A stretch of DNA of 64,000 nucleotides from an uncultured Victivallaceae bacterium (GTDB lineage: Bacteria; Verrucomicrobiota; Lentisphaeria; Victivallales; Victivallaceae). The stretch is taken from positions 62,001-126,000 of the forward strand of contig CALXXL010000002.1 in assembly GCA_944392655.1 (NCBI GenBank). Direction: 5' to 3'. Of the stretch, positions 19,387 to 27,816 are shown in pieces. Positions within the stretch are counted from its first letter, which is position 1. Every line of letters starts with the position of its first letter. Both the position numbers and the translations under genes were made by a program. The notes beneath the pieces were generated by a model. The model ran no database searches and had not been told where the DNA came from. It worked only from the letters and a program-made list of their open reading frames with translations.

Positions 19387-19434
19387 TAGTTCTTTTTCAG
19401 GATATTGCAATAGTTCTTTTTCAGGATATTACAA
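19387..19434. repeat. 24-bp tandem duplication
   Basis: Two adjacent copies of a 24-bp unit starting tagttctttttcaggatatt (19387-19410 and 19411-19434), differing at one base. They sit between icd and the end of the exonuclease gene. Confidence 0.9.
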
Positions 19435-19436
19435 TT

Positions 19437-20330
19437 TTAAAAATTAAAAAGTCCCTGAGATAATTCCGGTTCAGGCGGCGGAAGCTCTTTTAAGAGCGAG
19501 CCGAATTCAAGTTCTTCGAACTCCCTGCGGATGCCGTTCCAGTCAGGATTACGGCGGAGCCAGCGCTCAATTTTAGAATAATGTTCCGGCAATGCCCCAC
19601 GCAATTTTATCAGACGGCGGTTCTTCTCCACCAGTTCGCGGCCGTCAAGCAATCGCTGCCGGTTTTTCTCTGAACTTACCAACCCCGGGTTGTCATAAAA
19701 AGCGGTCAAACTCCCGCATTCCGCCAGGATTGCCGCCGCGCCTTTTTTGCCGATTCCGGCCACTCCGGGAATGTTATCCGAAGAGTCGCCGAGCAGAGCC
19801 AGATAATCCACTATCTGCTCCGGACGGACGCCGAAACCGGATACCACCTCGTCCTCCCCCCAGAATTCAAATCCGGACGGGCGTGCCGGACGCAGAAGCC
19901 GGACATGTTCTTTGACCAGCTGCGCCAGATCTTTGTCGGATGAAAGTATGCCCACCTCCCGGCCGGAGAAGAGTCCGCTGCCTCCGGCAATCAGGTCATC
20001 CGCCTCGAAATTGTCCTCCTCAATCAGCGGCCAGCCGAACAGCTCCGCCAAAGTGCGAATCCGTGGAATCTGCAATAAAAGCAGTTCCGGCGTCGGAGGA
20101 CGGTTTCCCTTGTATTCCGGCAGGATCTCCAGCCGGAACTGTACCTTGCCGCGATCAAAAGCCATGCCGCCGTAAGGTGACGGAAACTCCTTTTCCAACT
20201 GCATAAGAAGTTTGGCAAAAGCAAATATCGCGTTGGTGGGTTCGTTTTTGGAATTGGATAAAAAACGGATGGCGTAGAAGCCACGGAAAATTTGTGAATA
20301 AGCGTCCACAAAAATTGCATCCATAGCCAT
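19437..20330 (-). CDS. 5'-3' exonuclease (flap endonuclease type)
   Basis: 297 residues, equivalent to the N-terminal domain of DNA polymerase I as a stand-alone enzyme. It begins with the metal-binding 'IFVDAYSQIFRGFYAI', has FDRGKVQFRLEILPEYKGNRPPTPE, EADDLIAG with its acidic ligands, SSDKDLAQLV, and the helix-hairpin-helix LLGDSSDNIPGVAGIGKKGA. Probably removes RNA primers or flaps. AGGAG lies 9 bases before the ATG at 20330, so I prefer it to in-frame ATGs upstream. Confidence 0.92.
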   Translation of the reverse strand: MAMDAIFVDAYSQIFRGFYAIRFLSNSKNEPTNAIFAFAKLLMQLEKEFPSPYGGMAFDRGKVQFRLEILPEYKGNRPPTPELLLLQIPRIRTLAELFGWPLIEEDNFEADDLIAGGSGLFSGREVGILSSDKDLAQLVKEHVRLLRPARPSGFEFWGEDEVVSGFGVRPEQIVDYLALLGDSSDNIPGVAGIGKKGAAAILAECGSLTAFYDNPGLVSSEKNRQRLLDGRELVEKNRRLIKLRGALPEHYSKIERWLRRNPDWNGIRREFEELEFGSLLKELPPPEPELSQGLFNF

Positions 20331-20387
20331 CTGCGCCATCTCCTGTATCAAGACTCCGTACCCGGCGGAGCCGTTAAATAGAAGCGG

Positions 20388-21110
20388 TTATTTACCGCTG
20401 TCTTTAATCTCCTGCTCAACCGCTGCCGCCTCTTCAGCAGAGAGGGACTGGGCGTCATTCACCGTTGCAGTCGGAATATCAGCGGTACTGCCGGAAAGCA
20501 TCTGATAACGTCCGCCGCGCTGTTCCGGCAGATCTTTTTCCAGAGCTTCATAACTGCGGGCGAGATCAACCTGACCGAGATTGCTGGTGGTCATTCCGTT
20601 ATATTCAGTTGTGGCGGTTAAATCCAGATTATAGGTATCAAGCGAGCTGTCCAGCAGCACTTCCTCCGAGGATATGACGATAAAGTCCAACGCTTCTTTG
20701 CCGATATTGCACAATGTAACCTGCTGCCCGCCGGGAACAATCACTGCGCTGCCGGTAGAGAGCGGCATAGTGTATGAGTTTACGACAAGATAACCGCCAC
20801 GGCGTACGGCATAGAATATCTGCCAGTCCGGAGTGATCGCCTGTTCCCAGGCCTTTCCGGCATCAAGCGTGTAGCTCTTGCCGACCATCGTCACATCATC
20901 GCCCAGCCGGAAGGCCTTGCGTGAAGCCGTAATAAGCTCTTCCACGCTGAGTCTGCGCCCGACCACTTCGGATTCAACCGTGGTAGCCGGAGCCGGCGGC
21001 TGAAGCTGTTGAGGCTCCACCGGAGCCGGAGTTATCGAAAAAATAGAGCATCCGCCGCAAAGCAGAAGCGCACCGATAAGCGAACCATACCAAGCTGTTC
21101 TCAATTTCAT
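20388..21110 (-). CDS. predicted lipoprotein with cupin-like core
   Basis: 240 residues. The start at 21110 gives a signal of 20 residues ending L-L-L-C-G-G-C, a lipobox-like site with an unusual Cys at -3. GGAG lies 12 bases upstream. A Pro/Gln linker leads to a strand-rich region (residues 60-170) with GSAVIVPGGQQVTLCNIG, similar to a cupin barrel without the metal-binding His. The tail is acidic and Ala-rich. Function unknown. A longer frame open to 21197 has no ribosome site. Confidence 0.65.
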   Translation of the reverse strand: MKLRTAWYGSLIGALLLCGGCSIFSITPAPVEPQQLQPPAPATTVESEVVGRRLSVEELITASRKAFRLGDDVTMVGKSYTLDAGKAWEQAITPDWQIFYAVRRGGYLVVNSYTMPLSTGSAVIVPGGQQVTLCNIGKEALDFIVISSEEVLLDSSLDTYNLDLTATTEYNGMTTSNLGQVDLARSYEALEKDLPEQRGGRYQMLSGSTADIPTATVNDAQSLSAEEAAAVEQEIKDSGK

Positions 21111-21249
21111 TTCTAAAAATCTCCATATTTTAAGTATTTCAATATAATCAGAAAAACTTGTGTTTGCTAATATAACACCTCTACGCGGTTTTTTCATCTG
21201 TCAATTCAATAATAAAATTTAACTTTTTTTCAAAAAAAAGCAAATCTGC

Positions 21250-21278
21250 TTGAATTTGATTGACGTTTCGGCTATCTT
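21250..21278 (+). promoter_or_regulatory. promoter of SurA-like gene
   Basis: TTGAAT (21250-21255), 17 bases, TATCTT (21273-21278), 42 bases before the ATG. Confidence 0.5.
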
Positions 21279-21319
21279 AACTTTTAGAATTTTTTAATCT
21301 TAACAACATTCAGAACAAT

Positions 21320-22327
21320 ATGATTATTGCAGAAAAACACAGCAAATTGCTGATATTTTGCACCGCACTTCTGGCAGTGTCAATCTCGCTTTCCGCAGCG
21401 GAAGATCAATCTCCTGCACTGAGCGATGTCATGAAAGATATTCCGGAAATCATGGCCACAGCTTATGACAGCGACATAACCAAAAATGAGATGTTGGATT
21501 ACTACCGCAATGCACCGGATGAAGTGCCGGAGTGGCTGCCGGATCCGTACCGTGCCACCCAGGCGGCGAACTTTGCCAGAAATTATGTATATCAGCGTGA
21601 ACTTGCCATGGGGGCGGCGAAAAACGGCTTTGCTCCGTCGGCAGAAATCGCCCGGCAGTATATCCAGCGGAAGATTGATGAAATGGATGAAGAGCAACTG
21701 GCGGGATTTAATAATTATCTGAAAAAAGAGGGTATCACTCAGGAAGAGTATCTTGCCCGATACAGTGCATCGCCGGAAATTCAGCAGACTGCGGCGAAAG
21801 AGGAATATCTGCACAAGCTGGCACAGCAGCATATCGTCACCGAAGATGAGATTCGTGAAGTTTATGAACGCGAGCAGGCCGAAAAAGCGGATCAACGCAA
21901 TGAAACTATAGGCGCCTATTACGTTATAATGACCAAGGATGACGGCACCCCGCAGGCCAAAGAATATATCGATGCCATTTATGAAAAAGTCATCGCCGGC
22001 AAGGGTGAAAATTTTGTCCAGCTAGCCAAGAATTACAGCATAGGAGAAGTTGAAGACACACCGCATATGTTTGATTTGAACTCGGTACATAAATCTTTTC
22101 TGGATCGGTTTGAGGCGCTAAAACTCAATGAAATTTCAAAGCCGTATCAGGAGGCCGGTCAATGGCGTATTCTCTATCGCGTACCGGTTCCCAAAGCCTC
22201 TTACAAAGGCCAGCAGTGGCGGATACGGATACGGCTGGAAAAAGAGCGACTGGGCGATGCATGGAGCTCTCTGCATGAAGAATCCGGCTTGAAGTTGAAC
22301 TTCGCCGTTCCGGATATAGGAATGTAA
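21320..22327 (+). CDS. SurA/PpiC-like periplasmic chaperone
   Basis: 335 residues. A signal peptide of about 26 residues (cleavage near SLSAAED) is followed by long charged helices as in SurA N-domains (residues 45-190). A parvulin-like part follows with 'IGAYYVIMTKDDGTPQAKEYIDAIYEKVIAGKGENFVQLAKNYS' reduced to its core; the glycine-rich GGDLG loop of active rotamases is missing. Probably a chaperone without isomerase activity. It lies directly upstream of a second gene with an intact PpiC domain and may share its work. Confidence 0.72.
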   Translation: MIIAEKHSKLLIFCTALLAVSISLSAAEDQSPALSDVMKDIPEIMATAYDSDITKNEMLDYYRNAPDEVPEWLPDPYRATQAANFARNYVYQRELAMGAAKNGFAPSAEIARQYIQRKIDEMDEEQLAGFNNYLKKEGITQEEYLARYSASPEIQQTAAKEEYLHKLAQQHIVTEDEIREVYEREQAEKADQRNETIGAYYVIMTKDDGTPQAKEYIDAIYEKVIAGKGENFVQLAKNYSIGEVEDTPHMFDLNSVHKSFLDRFEALKLNEISKPYQEAGQWRILYRVPVPKASYKGQQWRIRIRLEKERLGDAWSSLHEESGLKLNFAVPDIGM

Positions 22328-22392
22328 TTTTTCGGCATTATTATGCCGTTCGACAGAATAAAAATTACTATCCGTTCATTTTAATGGAGAAA

Positions 22393-22422
22393 TTGTTTGA
22401 ATTAGAATTATCGGATTATAAA
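22393..22422 (+). promoter_or_regulatory. promoter of the PpiC gene
   Basis: TTGTTT (22393-22398), 18 bases, TATAAA (22417-22422), 29 bases before the ATG. Confidence 0.5.
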
Positions 22423-22450
22423 CCATCAAAAAAAGGAAAGCAATAGGATT

Positions 22451-23623
22451 ATGAAAAAGTTTACCTTGTTACTGACAGCCGCCGCGCTCAGCGCCGGCGT
22501 CGCTTTTGCCCAGGAAGAACAGGCAGCCGCTGCAGCAGCTGCGGCAACTGATGCGGCGGCGGGTGCGGCTCAGCAGACACAGCAGATCACGCAGGAACAG
22601 CTTCAGGCACTGCTTGCCCAGATGCAGCAGAACGCCCCGGCTCCGGCGAAAATCGAAGATATTAAAGCAATGCTGCCCGAAGTAATCGGGACCGTCCGCG
22701 GCGAAAACTTCACCCGCGATGAACTGCTTAAAGCACTGGAAGAAAATCCCAACGCCCTGGCTATGCTGGGACGGGTTGAAGGAGCGGATCGCGCACAGAT
22801 GCTCAAAGATATGGCTGATGAACTCATGACCATGAATCTGCTGGAAAAAATCGCCGATGAAAAAGGTCTGCTGCCTAAAGATGCGGCAGCTGCCAAGGCA
22901 GCGCTTCAGGAAGAGATCAACGCCATGCCGGAAGAGATGAAAGCGGCCTTTGAAGACCAGCTTAAAGCTCAGGGTTCCACTCTGGACAAATTTCTTGACG
23001 AATGGAGCAATAAAGAAGAGATCCGCCTCAATCTCGCGCTGGACAAACTCATGAAGCAGATGACCAGCGAAGCCAATGTCAACACCGACGAAGCGGCAAA
23101 GAAATACTATGATGAAAACATCAAGGATTTCACTCTTGACGGCACCGAACTTGCCGCCTCTCATATTCTGATCACTCCGGAAGCCGACACCCCGGAAGCT
23201 GACGAAGCGGCGAAAAAAGCCGCTGAAGATGTGATCAAACGCATTCAGGCCGGTGAAAACTTTGAAGATATCGCCAAAGAACTCAGCGCCTGCCCGAGCA
23301 AAGCCCAGGGAGGTGATCTCGGTTACTTCCGGGCGGAACAGATGGTTCCGGAATTTTCCGCCGCAGTTGTAATGGCCGAAGAAGGCAAACTCATTGAAAC
23401 TCCGGTCAAGACCCAGTTCGGCTACCATGTCATCCGCCGCAACGCGCTGCCCAAAGCAGTACCGTTCGAAAAGGTGAAGGATGCCATCAAGAATCAACTT
23501 GCGGCCAAATTCATGCAGAGCTATGTTGAATCGCTCCAGAAGAGCGACATTGTCAACAATATAACCGTTCCGGCGGAAGAAGCGGCCCCGGCAGAAACAG
23601 CCGCTCCGGCGGAAGCCAAATAA
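22451..23623 (+). CDS. periplasmic peptidyl-prolyl isomerase, parvulin type
   Basis: 390 residues. A clean signal peptide ends at AFA-Q (residues 1-20), then an Ala/Gln-rich low-complexity stretch to about residue 60, a helical SurA-like N-domain, and a full PpiC domain around residues 230-330: AASHILI, the CPSKAQGGDLGYF loop and QFGYHVIRR. The tail is an Ala/Pro/Glu repeat. It should isomerise prolyl bonds and hold exported proteins for folding. AAAGGAAAG precedes the start, and a strong terminator follows. Confidence 0.93.
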   Translation: MKKFTLLLTAAALSAGVAFAQEEQAAAAAAAATDAAAGAAQQTQQITQEQLQALLAQMQQNAPAPAKIEDIKAMLPEVIGTVRGENFTRDELLKALEENPNALAMLGRVEGADRAQMLKDMADELMTMNLLEKIADEKGLLPKDAAAAKAALQEEINAMPEEMKAAFEDQLKAQGSTLDKFLDEWSNKEEIRLNLALDKLMKQMTSEANVNTDEAAKKYYDENIKDFTLDGTELAASHILITPEADTPEADEAAKKAAEDVIKRIQAGENFEDIAKELSACPSKAQGGDLGYFRAEQMVPEFSAAVVMAEEGKLIETPVKTQFGYHVIRRNALPKAVPFEKVKDAIKNQLAAKFMQSYVESLQKSDIVNNITVPAEEAAPAETAAPAEAK

Positions 23624-23658
23624 GCCAAGCTGACACACGCTGTATATTTATTGACATC

Positions 23659-23696
23659 AACGCTGTCCGTACCTTGCGGTGCGGGCGGCGTTTTTT
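23659..23696 (+). terminator. terminator after the PpiC gene
   Basis: A 14-bp stem with G-T pairs (23659-23672 with 23679-23692), a 6-nt loop and a T6 run. Confidence 0.85.
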
Positions 23697-23747
23697 CTTC
23701 CGTAAAAATAAAAATTCATACCTGTATGGATTTTTTCAGCGGCAAAC

Positions 23748-23776
23748 TTGATAATTATTATAAAGTGTGGTAAATT
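23748..23776 (+). promoter_or_regulatory. yebC-ruvC promoter
   Basis: TTGATA (23748-23753), 17 bases, TAAATT (23771-23776), 51 bases before yebC. Confidence 0.6.
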
Positions 23777-23827
23777 ATTTAACGATATTTATAGTTTTAA
23801 AGTTCAACTAAAAAAAGGAATCATAAA

Positions 23828-24580
23828 ATGTCCGGACATAGTAAATGGGCCAATATTAAACATAAGAAAGCCGCTACCGACGCCAAAAAAGGCAAAGTAT
23901 TCTCCCGTTTAGCCAAGGAAATCATGGTTGCCGCCAAAATGGGCGGCGGCGACAGCGACGCCAATCCGAGACTCCGTGCCGCCCTGGCCGCGGCCAGAGC
24001 AGTCAACATGCCGAACGCCAATATCGAACGTGCGATTAAAAAGGGTACTGGCGAACTTGGTGATGTAACCTTTGAAGAAATCATCTATGAAGGCTATGCC
24101 GCCGGCGGCGTTGCGCTTATCATCGAATGCCTGACCGACAACCGCAACCGCTCCATCAGCGACGTCCGCTCCACGCTCGACCGCAACTGCGGCAACCTGG
24201 CCGCTTCCGGCGCGGTGGCATGGATGTTCAAACGCATGAGCCACTTTACTGTTACCGGTGACGCTGCCGATGAGGACAAACTTATGGAAATCACGCTTGA
24301 AGCCGGGGTTGAAGATATCCAGGTGGATGACGGCATGGCTGAACTCTGGGGTCCGCCGGAAGCGTTTGAAGATATTCTGAAAGCGCTCAACGATGCCGGG
24401 ATCAATCCGGAAGAAGCAGAAATCACCCGCAAGCCGGATACCACGGTAGAAATTAAAGACGTAAAAACTGCGGAACAGGTACTTCGCGTAGTTGACCGTC
24501 TGGAAGAGCTTGACGACGTTCAGTCTGTCACCGCCAACTTTGAAATTGACGACGAAATCGCCGATCAGATTGAAGCCTGA
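23828..24580 (+). CDS. yebC: YebC/PmpR-family protein
   Basis: 250 residues with the family opening SGHSKWANIKHKKAATDAKKGK and the RLRAALAAARAVNMPNANIERAIKKG and IYEGYAAGGVALIIECLTDN blocks. Members were first seen as transcription regulators; some act on translation by helping ribosomes past proline runs. AAAAAAGGA precedes the ATG. ruvC begins within 6 bases of the stop, a pairing found in many bacteria. Confidence 0.97.
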   Translation: MSGHSKWANIKHKKAATDAKKGKVFSRLAKEIMVAAKMGGGDSDANPRLRAALAAARAVNMPNANIERAIKKGTGELGDVTFEEIIYEGYAAGGVALIIECLTDNRNRSISDVRSTLDRNCGNLAASGAVAWMFKRMSHFTVTGDAADEDKLMEITLEAGVEDIQVDDGMAELWGPPEAFEDILKALNDAGINPEEAEITRKPDTTVEIKDVKTAEQVLRVVDRLEELDDVQSVTANFEIDDEIADQIEA

Positions 24581-24586
24581 TTGCAG

Positions 24587-25099
24587 ATGCTGGTTTTAGG
24601 GATAGACCCGGCAATCAGAAACACCGGTTACGGAGTTATTGAAGTAACCGGTGCCGCCTCTTTCCGGATAGTAGATTGCGGTTTGATCCGCAACAAACCC
24701 GGAATGCCGCATTCGGAATGTCTGCTGAGGCTGGCCGGGGGAATCCGGGAACTGGCGGATAATTATCCTATTGATTCAGCCTCAATTGAGGATCCTTTTG
24801 TGGGCAAGAACGCCAATACTGCCATCATTCTCGGGATGGCCAGAGGTGCGATAATCGCGGCGTTGGCTCAGCTGGATATTCCGGTTTATGCCTATACTCC
24901 GAGGCACGCCAAGAAAATCGCCGTTGGCACCGGCAGTGCCACCAAACAGCAGGTGGCGATGATGATGGCCGCCGAATTGGGAATAGAGATTGAGAATATT
25001 CCTCTCGACGCAACCGACGCTCTGGCGCTTGCGGTATGCCATGCGCAGATTGCATCGCGGCCGGAGCTGATGCGGGCATACAATGTAAAGTATTTATAA
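24587..25099 (+). CDS. ruvC: Holliday junction resolvase RuvC
   Basis: 170 residues. All RuvC catalytic blocks are visible: LGIDPAIRNTGYG (first Asp), IEDPFVGKNANTAI (Glu), the KIAVGTGSATKQQV loop, and LDATDALALAVCHA (final acidic residues). It cuts four-way DNA junctions together with RuvAB, which are not in the window. The ATG at 24587 is preferred; a TTG at 24581, touching the yebC stop, is possible. Either way translation is likely coupled to yebC. Confidence 0.94.
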   Translation: MLVLGIDPAIRNTGYGVIEVTGAASFRIVDCGLIRNKPGMPHSECLLRLAGGIRELADNYPIDSASIEDPFVGKNANTAIILGMARGAIIAALAQLDIPVYAYTPRHAKKIAVGTGSATKQQVAMMMAAELGIEIENIPLDATDALALAVCHAQIASRPELMRAYNVKYL

Positions 25100-25130
25100 C
25101 AAAAACTGTAAATCAGATGGAGGTCACTTT

Positions 25131-25499
25131 ATGCGTATGGTAAAATTGCTGCTTGCCGGGCTTGTAACTTTAGTTTTTGCCGGATGCGCCACGGAAAAGA
25201 TCCCGGTGGAAGATCCCATTGTCTTCACAGAATATGCCAAGGAAATAGCGGTTTTGCGCGATCCTATGCTGACATCGAATTCTGAAGAAAAATTCAAAGC
25301 AGCGGAATTCATTGCTGACAATGTTGACTTCTCCTATACCCGCAATGTTGCAACCCTTGACAAACTCTTTCTGGCTTCTGAAGCCGCCACCAATGGAGTG
25401 GAAATTGTGTTCCAGTATGCCTATCAGGACCGGATCATTCAGTTCCGTTTCCGCAGATATGACAATATTATTCTGTTTGCGGAAGTGGTAAAGAAATAG
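25131..25499 (+). CDS. small predicted lipoprotein
   Basis: 122 residues. The signal ends V-F-A-G-C19, a usable lipobox. The mature part has one helical region (residues 45-65) and a C-terminal strand-rich 'QFRFRRYDNIILFAEVV'. Not recognised. A good GGAGG precedes the ATG. It lies between ruvC and tadA with short gaps, probably cotranscribed with them. Confidence 0.7.
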   Translation: MRMVKLLLAGLVTLVFAGCATEKIPVEDPIVFTEYAKEIAVLRDPMLTSNSEEKFKAAEFIADNVDFSYTRNVATLDKLFLASEAATNGVEIVFQYAYQDRIIQFRFRRYDNIILFAEVVKK

Positions 25500-25517
25500 C
25501 CATATATCCGGAATATC

Positions 25518-25985
25518 ATGGAGTTTCTCAACGACGAATATTTTATGCGTCAGGCACTGCGCCAGGCGGAAAAAGCAGCTGAACTCGGCGAAGTTCCAGT
25601 CGGCGCGGTTGCAGTGCTGGACAATGTCATAATCGCGCGTTCCGGCAACATGGTTGAACAGCTGAAAGACGCCACCGCCCATGCGGAGATGCTTGTGATA
25701 ACCCAGGCGGCCAACCATATTGGCGACTGGCGGCTGGACCAAGTGGAAATATTTGTCACCAAGGAACCGTGCGCCATGTGCGCAGGGGCGATGGTCAATG
25801 CCCATTTAAAGCGGGTTGTATTTGCGCTGCCCGACCCCAAATACGGAGCCTGCGGGTCGGCCTTGAACGTTACGGCGCACCCCGGTGCATTGTGGCATGT
25901 GGAGAGTGCCGGTGGGATTCTGGAGAATGAATCAAAAGCTCTCATGCAGGAGTTTTTCCGCCGGGTGCGAAACCGTAAATCGTGA
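25518..25985 (+). CDS. tadA: tRNA-specific adenosine deaminase
   Basis: 155 residues. The zinc deaminase motifs are H55-A-E57 and P84-C-A-M-C88, with the TadA-specific 'GDWRL' and the 'PDPKYGACGSALNV' segment. It converts A34 to inosine in tRNA-Arg(ACG) and is usually essential. It starts 18 bases after the lipoprotein gene. Confidence 0.95.
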   Translation: MEFLNDEYFMRQALRQAEKAAELGEVPVGAVAVLDNVIIARSGNMVEQLKDATAHAEMLVITQAANHIGDWRLDQVEIFVTKEPCAMCAGAMVNAHLKRVVFALPDPKYGACGSALNVTAHPGALWHVESAGGILENESKALMQEFFRRVRNRKS

Positions 25986-26152
25986 CTTTTTTTAAATTTT
26001 CGCAGTTTTTTAAAGTTGTATTTTAAGTAGTTTGCTATATTTTATATAAATACAACAATAATATCAATATGCGGTGCGTTTATATTGGCATTAATATCGG
26101 GCGCCGCCTGTTTTCAGGTGAAATAACAAGTCTTGTTTCAAGGAGTTTTTGA

Positions 26153-27706
26153 ATGAATAGAAAATGGTTGATGACAACTCTTGCAACCGGAGTTGTCGGC
26201 ATATTGGCATTGGGCAATGGTTGTTACAGTTACACACCGGCACCGGAGGGGCAGACCGGAACCACGTTTACCGAACGCAAACTGGCGGAAAGCGATAAAA
26301 TTCTCTCCGACATAAAGGTGCTCACGCTGAAGCAGGCTCAGGAAATTGCCGTGATGAACAATCCGACCTACATATCCGCCTACCATGCCGTAAATGCTGC
26401 CAGAATGAGCTATTACCAGGCTCTGGGTGCATTTTCACCGACCGTTTCAGCCAGTTTTACTATGTCCAGACCTGAATCGACCTATTTCAACCGGCACGGC
26501 AACCAGGCCAACAGCAACTCTTTTACCACGGCAACCGGAGTTCAGGCCTCATGGTTGATTTTTGACGGTTTCTCCCGTTATTTTGCCGCCATGGCCGCCA
26601 AACACCAGTATGAATACCAGGTGGATATGGAAGAAAACTCACGCCGGCTTCTGATGCAGGCGGTAGCATATGCTTATAATGATATTCTGCTCTCCATCGC
26701 CCAGCGCAACATTGCCTTGAACAACCGTCAGTTCCAGGAAACCAACCTCGATGCGGCAAAATCCAAATTGAGTGTTGGTGCAGTATCGCTTTCTGAACCG
26801 ATCAACTTCCAGATCGGGATCAACGACGCGATAAACTCCCAGATGCAGGCCGAATACAACTACGACCTTGCGCTCTATAATCTGGCCGTACTTATGGGTT
26901 ACAGCGAAGGGGTTCTGCCCGGCAACATCCAGTTTGAAGATATTGAGATCGACCTCGATGCGCCGATTTCCAATATTGACGTATATCTTGATGCTGCGCT
27001 GAACAACCGTCCTGACCTTGCCGGCTACCGTGAACAGATGGAGATGGCGAAATACAATCTCTACAACACCTACAGCGCTTTCTCCCCCACGCTTACCGGA
27101 ACAATCAATTACAGTTTCAATACCAATAAAAGCCACTCCTACGACTACAGGGAACATGGCACATATTATGCTTTTGAGTCGGAAAACTACTACAACCGCA
27201 ATGACTTCAGTTACGGTTTGCAGGCCGACTGGGTGCTTTTTAACGGCGGACAGCGCTACAACTCCATGCGCAATGCCCAGGCGCTCTACGCCGCCAGCGA
27301 ATTCGACCTGGCTCAGGGCTGGTTGAACGTGGTGCAGGAAGTGCGTAACGCCTATGCAAACTATGTTTACAGTATCAAGCAGGCCAGAGTTTACGCCATG
27401 ACGCTCAGTTTGGTAGATAAGCAGCGCGAACTGGTACAGATTGAATATGATGCCGGTACCGTAGCTATTACCCGGTTGAACGAAGCGCAGACCGACTACG
27501 TTGATGCGGCGATGAATCACGCCACGGCATTAATCAATATTCAGAACGCCAAAGCAGAGCTGATTGCGGCGGTGAATATTGACAGTACCGGTTACAACTT
27601 CCTTGACCGCTATAAAGAATTTGAGCGGCACGAGGAGGAGATGGCAGAGATACTTACGGAAGAGGCTATGACCGAGGAGAGCAACTCTGAACCGGCGGCG
27701 GAATAA
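26153..27706 (+). CDS. TolC-family outer membrane efflux protein
   Basis: 517 residues. Two outer-membrane efflux repeats are visible: long helices rich in Ala, Asn and Gln around residues 60-270 and 300-480, with 'LTLKQAQEIAVMNNPTYISAYHAVNAAR' opening the first and 'DWVLFNGGQRYNSMRNAQALYAASEFDLAQ' in the second, typical of TolC. The signal ends near L-G-N-G-C24, which may be a poor lipobox, so lipid modification is uncertain. TolC forms the exit duct for efflux pumps or type I secretion; no inner-membrane partner is in the window. AAGGAG precedes the ATG. The C-terminus is acidic. Confidence 0.9.
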   Translation: MNRKWLMTTLATGVVGILALGNGCYSYTPAPEGQTGTTFTERKLAESDKILSDIKVLTLKQAQEIAVMNNPTYISAYHAVNAARMSYYQALGAFSPTVSASFTMSRPESTYFNRHGNQANSNSFTTATGVQASWLIFDGFSRYFAAMAAKHQYEYQVDMEENSRRLLMQAVAYAYNDILLSIAQRNIALNNRQFQETNLDAAKSKLSVGAVSLSEPINFQIGINDAINSQMQAEYNYDLALYNLAVLMGYSEGVLPGNIQFEDIEIDLDAPISNIDVYLDAALNNRPDLAGYREQMEMAKYNLYNTYSAFSPTLTGTINYSFNTNKSHSYDYREHGTYYAFESENYYNRNDFSYGLQADWVLFNGGQRYNSMRNAQALYAASEFDLAQGWLNVVQEVRNAYANYVYSIKQARVYAMTLSLVDKQRELVQIEYDAGTVAITRLNEAQTDYVDAAMNHATALINIQNAKAELIAAVNIDSTGYNFLDRYKEFERHEEEMAEILTEEAMTEESNSEPAAE

Positions 27707-27750
27707 AAAAGATTTTAATATTCTTACATACAAGATAATTTAATCACTAC

Positions 27751-27788
27751 AAGTTCGTTCCGACCGCGTCACCGGTTGGAACGGACTT
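27751..27788 (+). promoter_or_regulatory. hairpin between the TolC-like gene and gltX
   Basis: An 11-bp stem with one G-T pair (27751-27761 with 27778-27788) ends 11 bases before the gltX AAGGAG. A T-run follows only after five more bases, so it is a weak terminator or a leader element. Confidence 0.4.
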
Positions 27789-27816
27789 TGGAATTTTTTA
27801 AGGAGATATTATTTTT

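Noticed and set aside
22331-22348. small cggcat/atgccg hairpin after the SurA-like gene as a terminator
   Set aside because: Short stem and no T-run after it.
22469-23638. 389-codon minus-strand frame opposite the PpiC gene
   Set aside because: Result of GC-biased codons on the plus strand; the encoded sequence is low-complexity F/C/R-rich.
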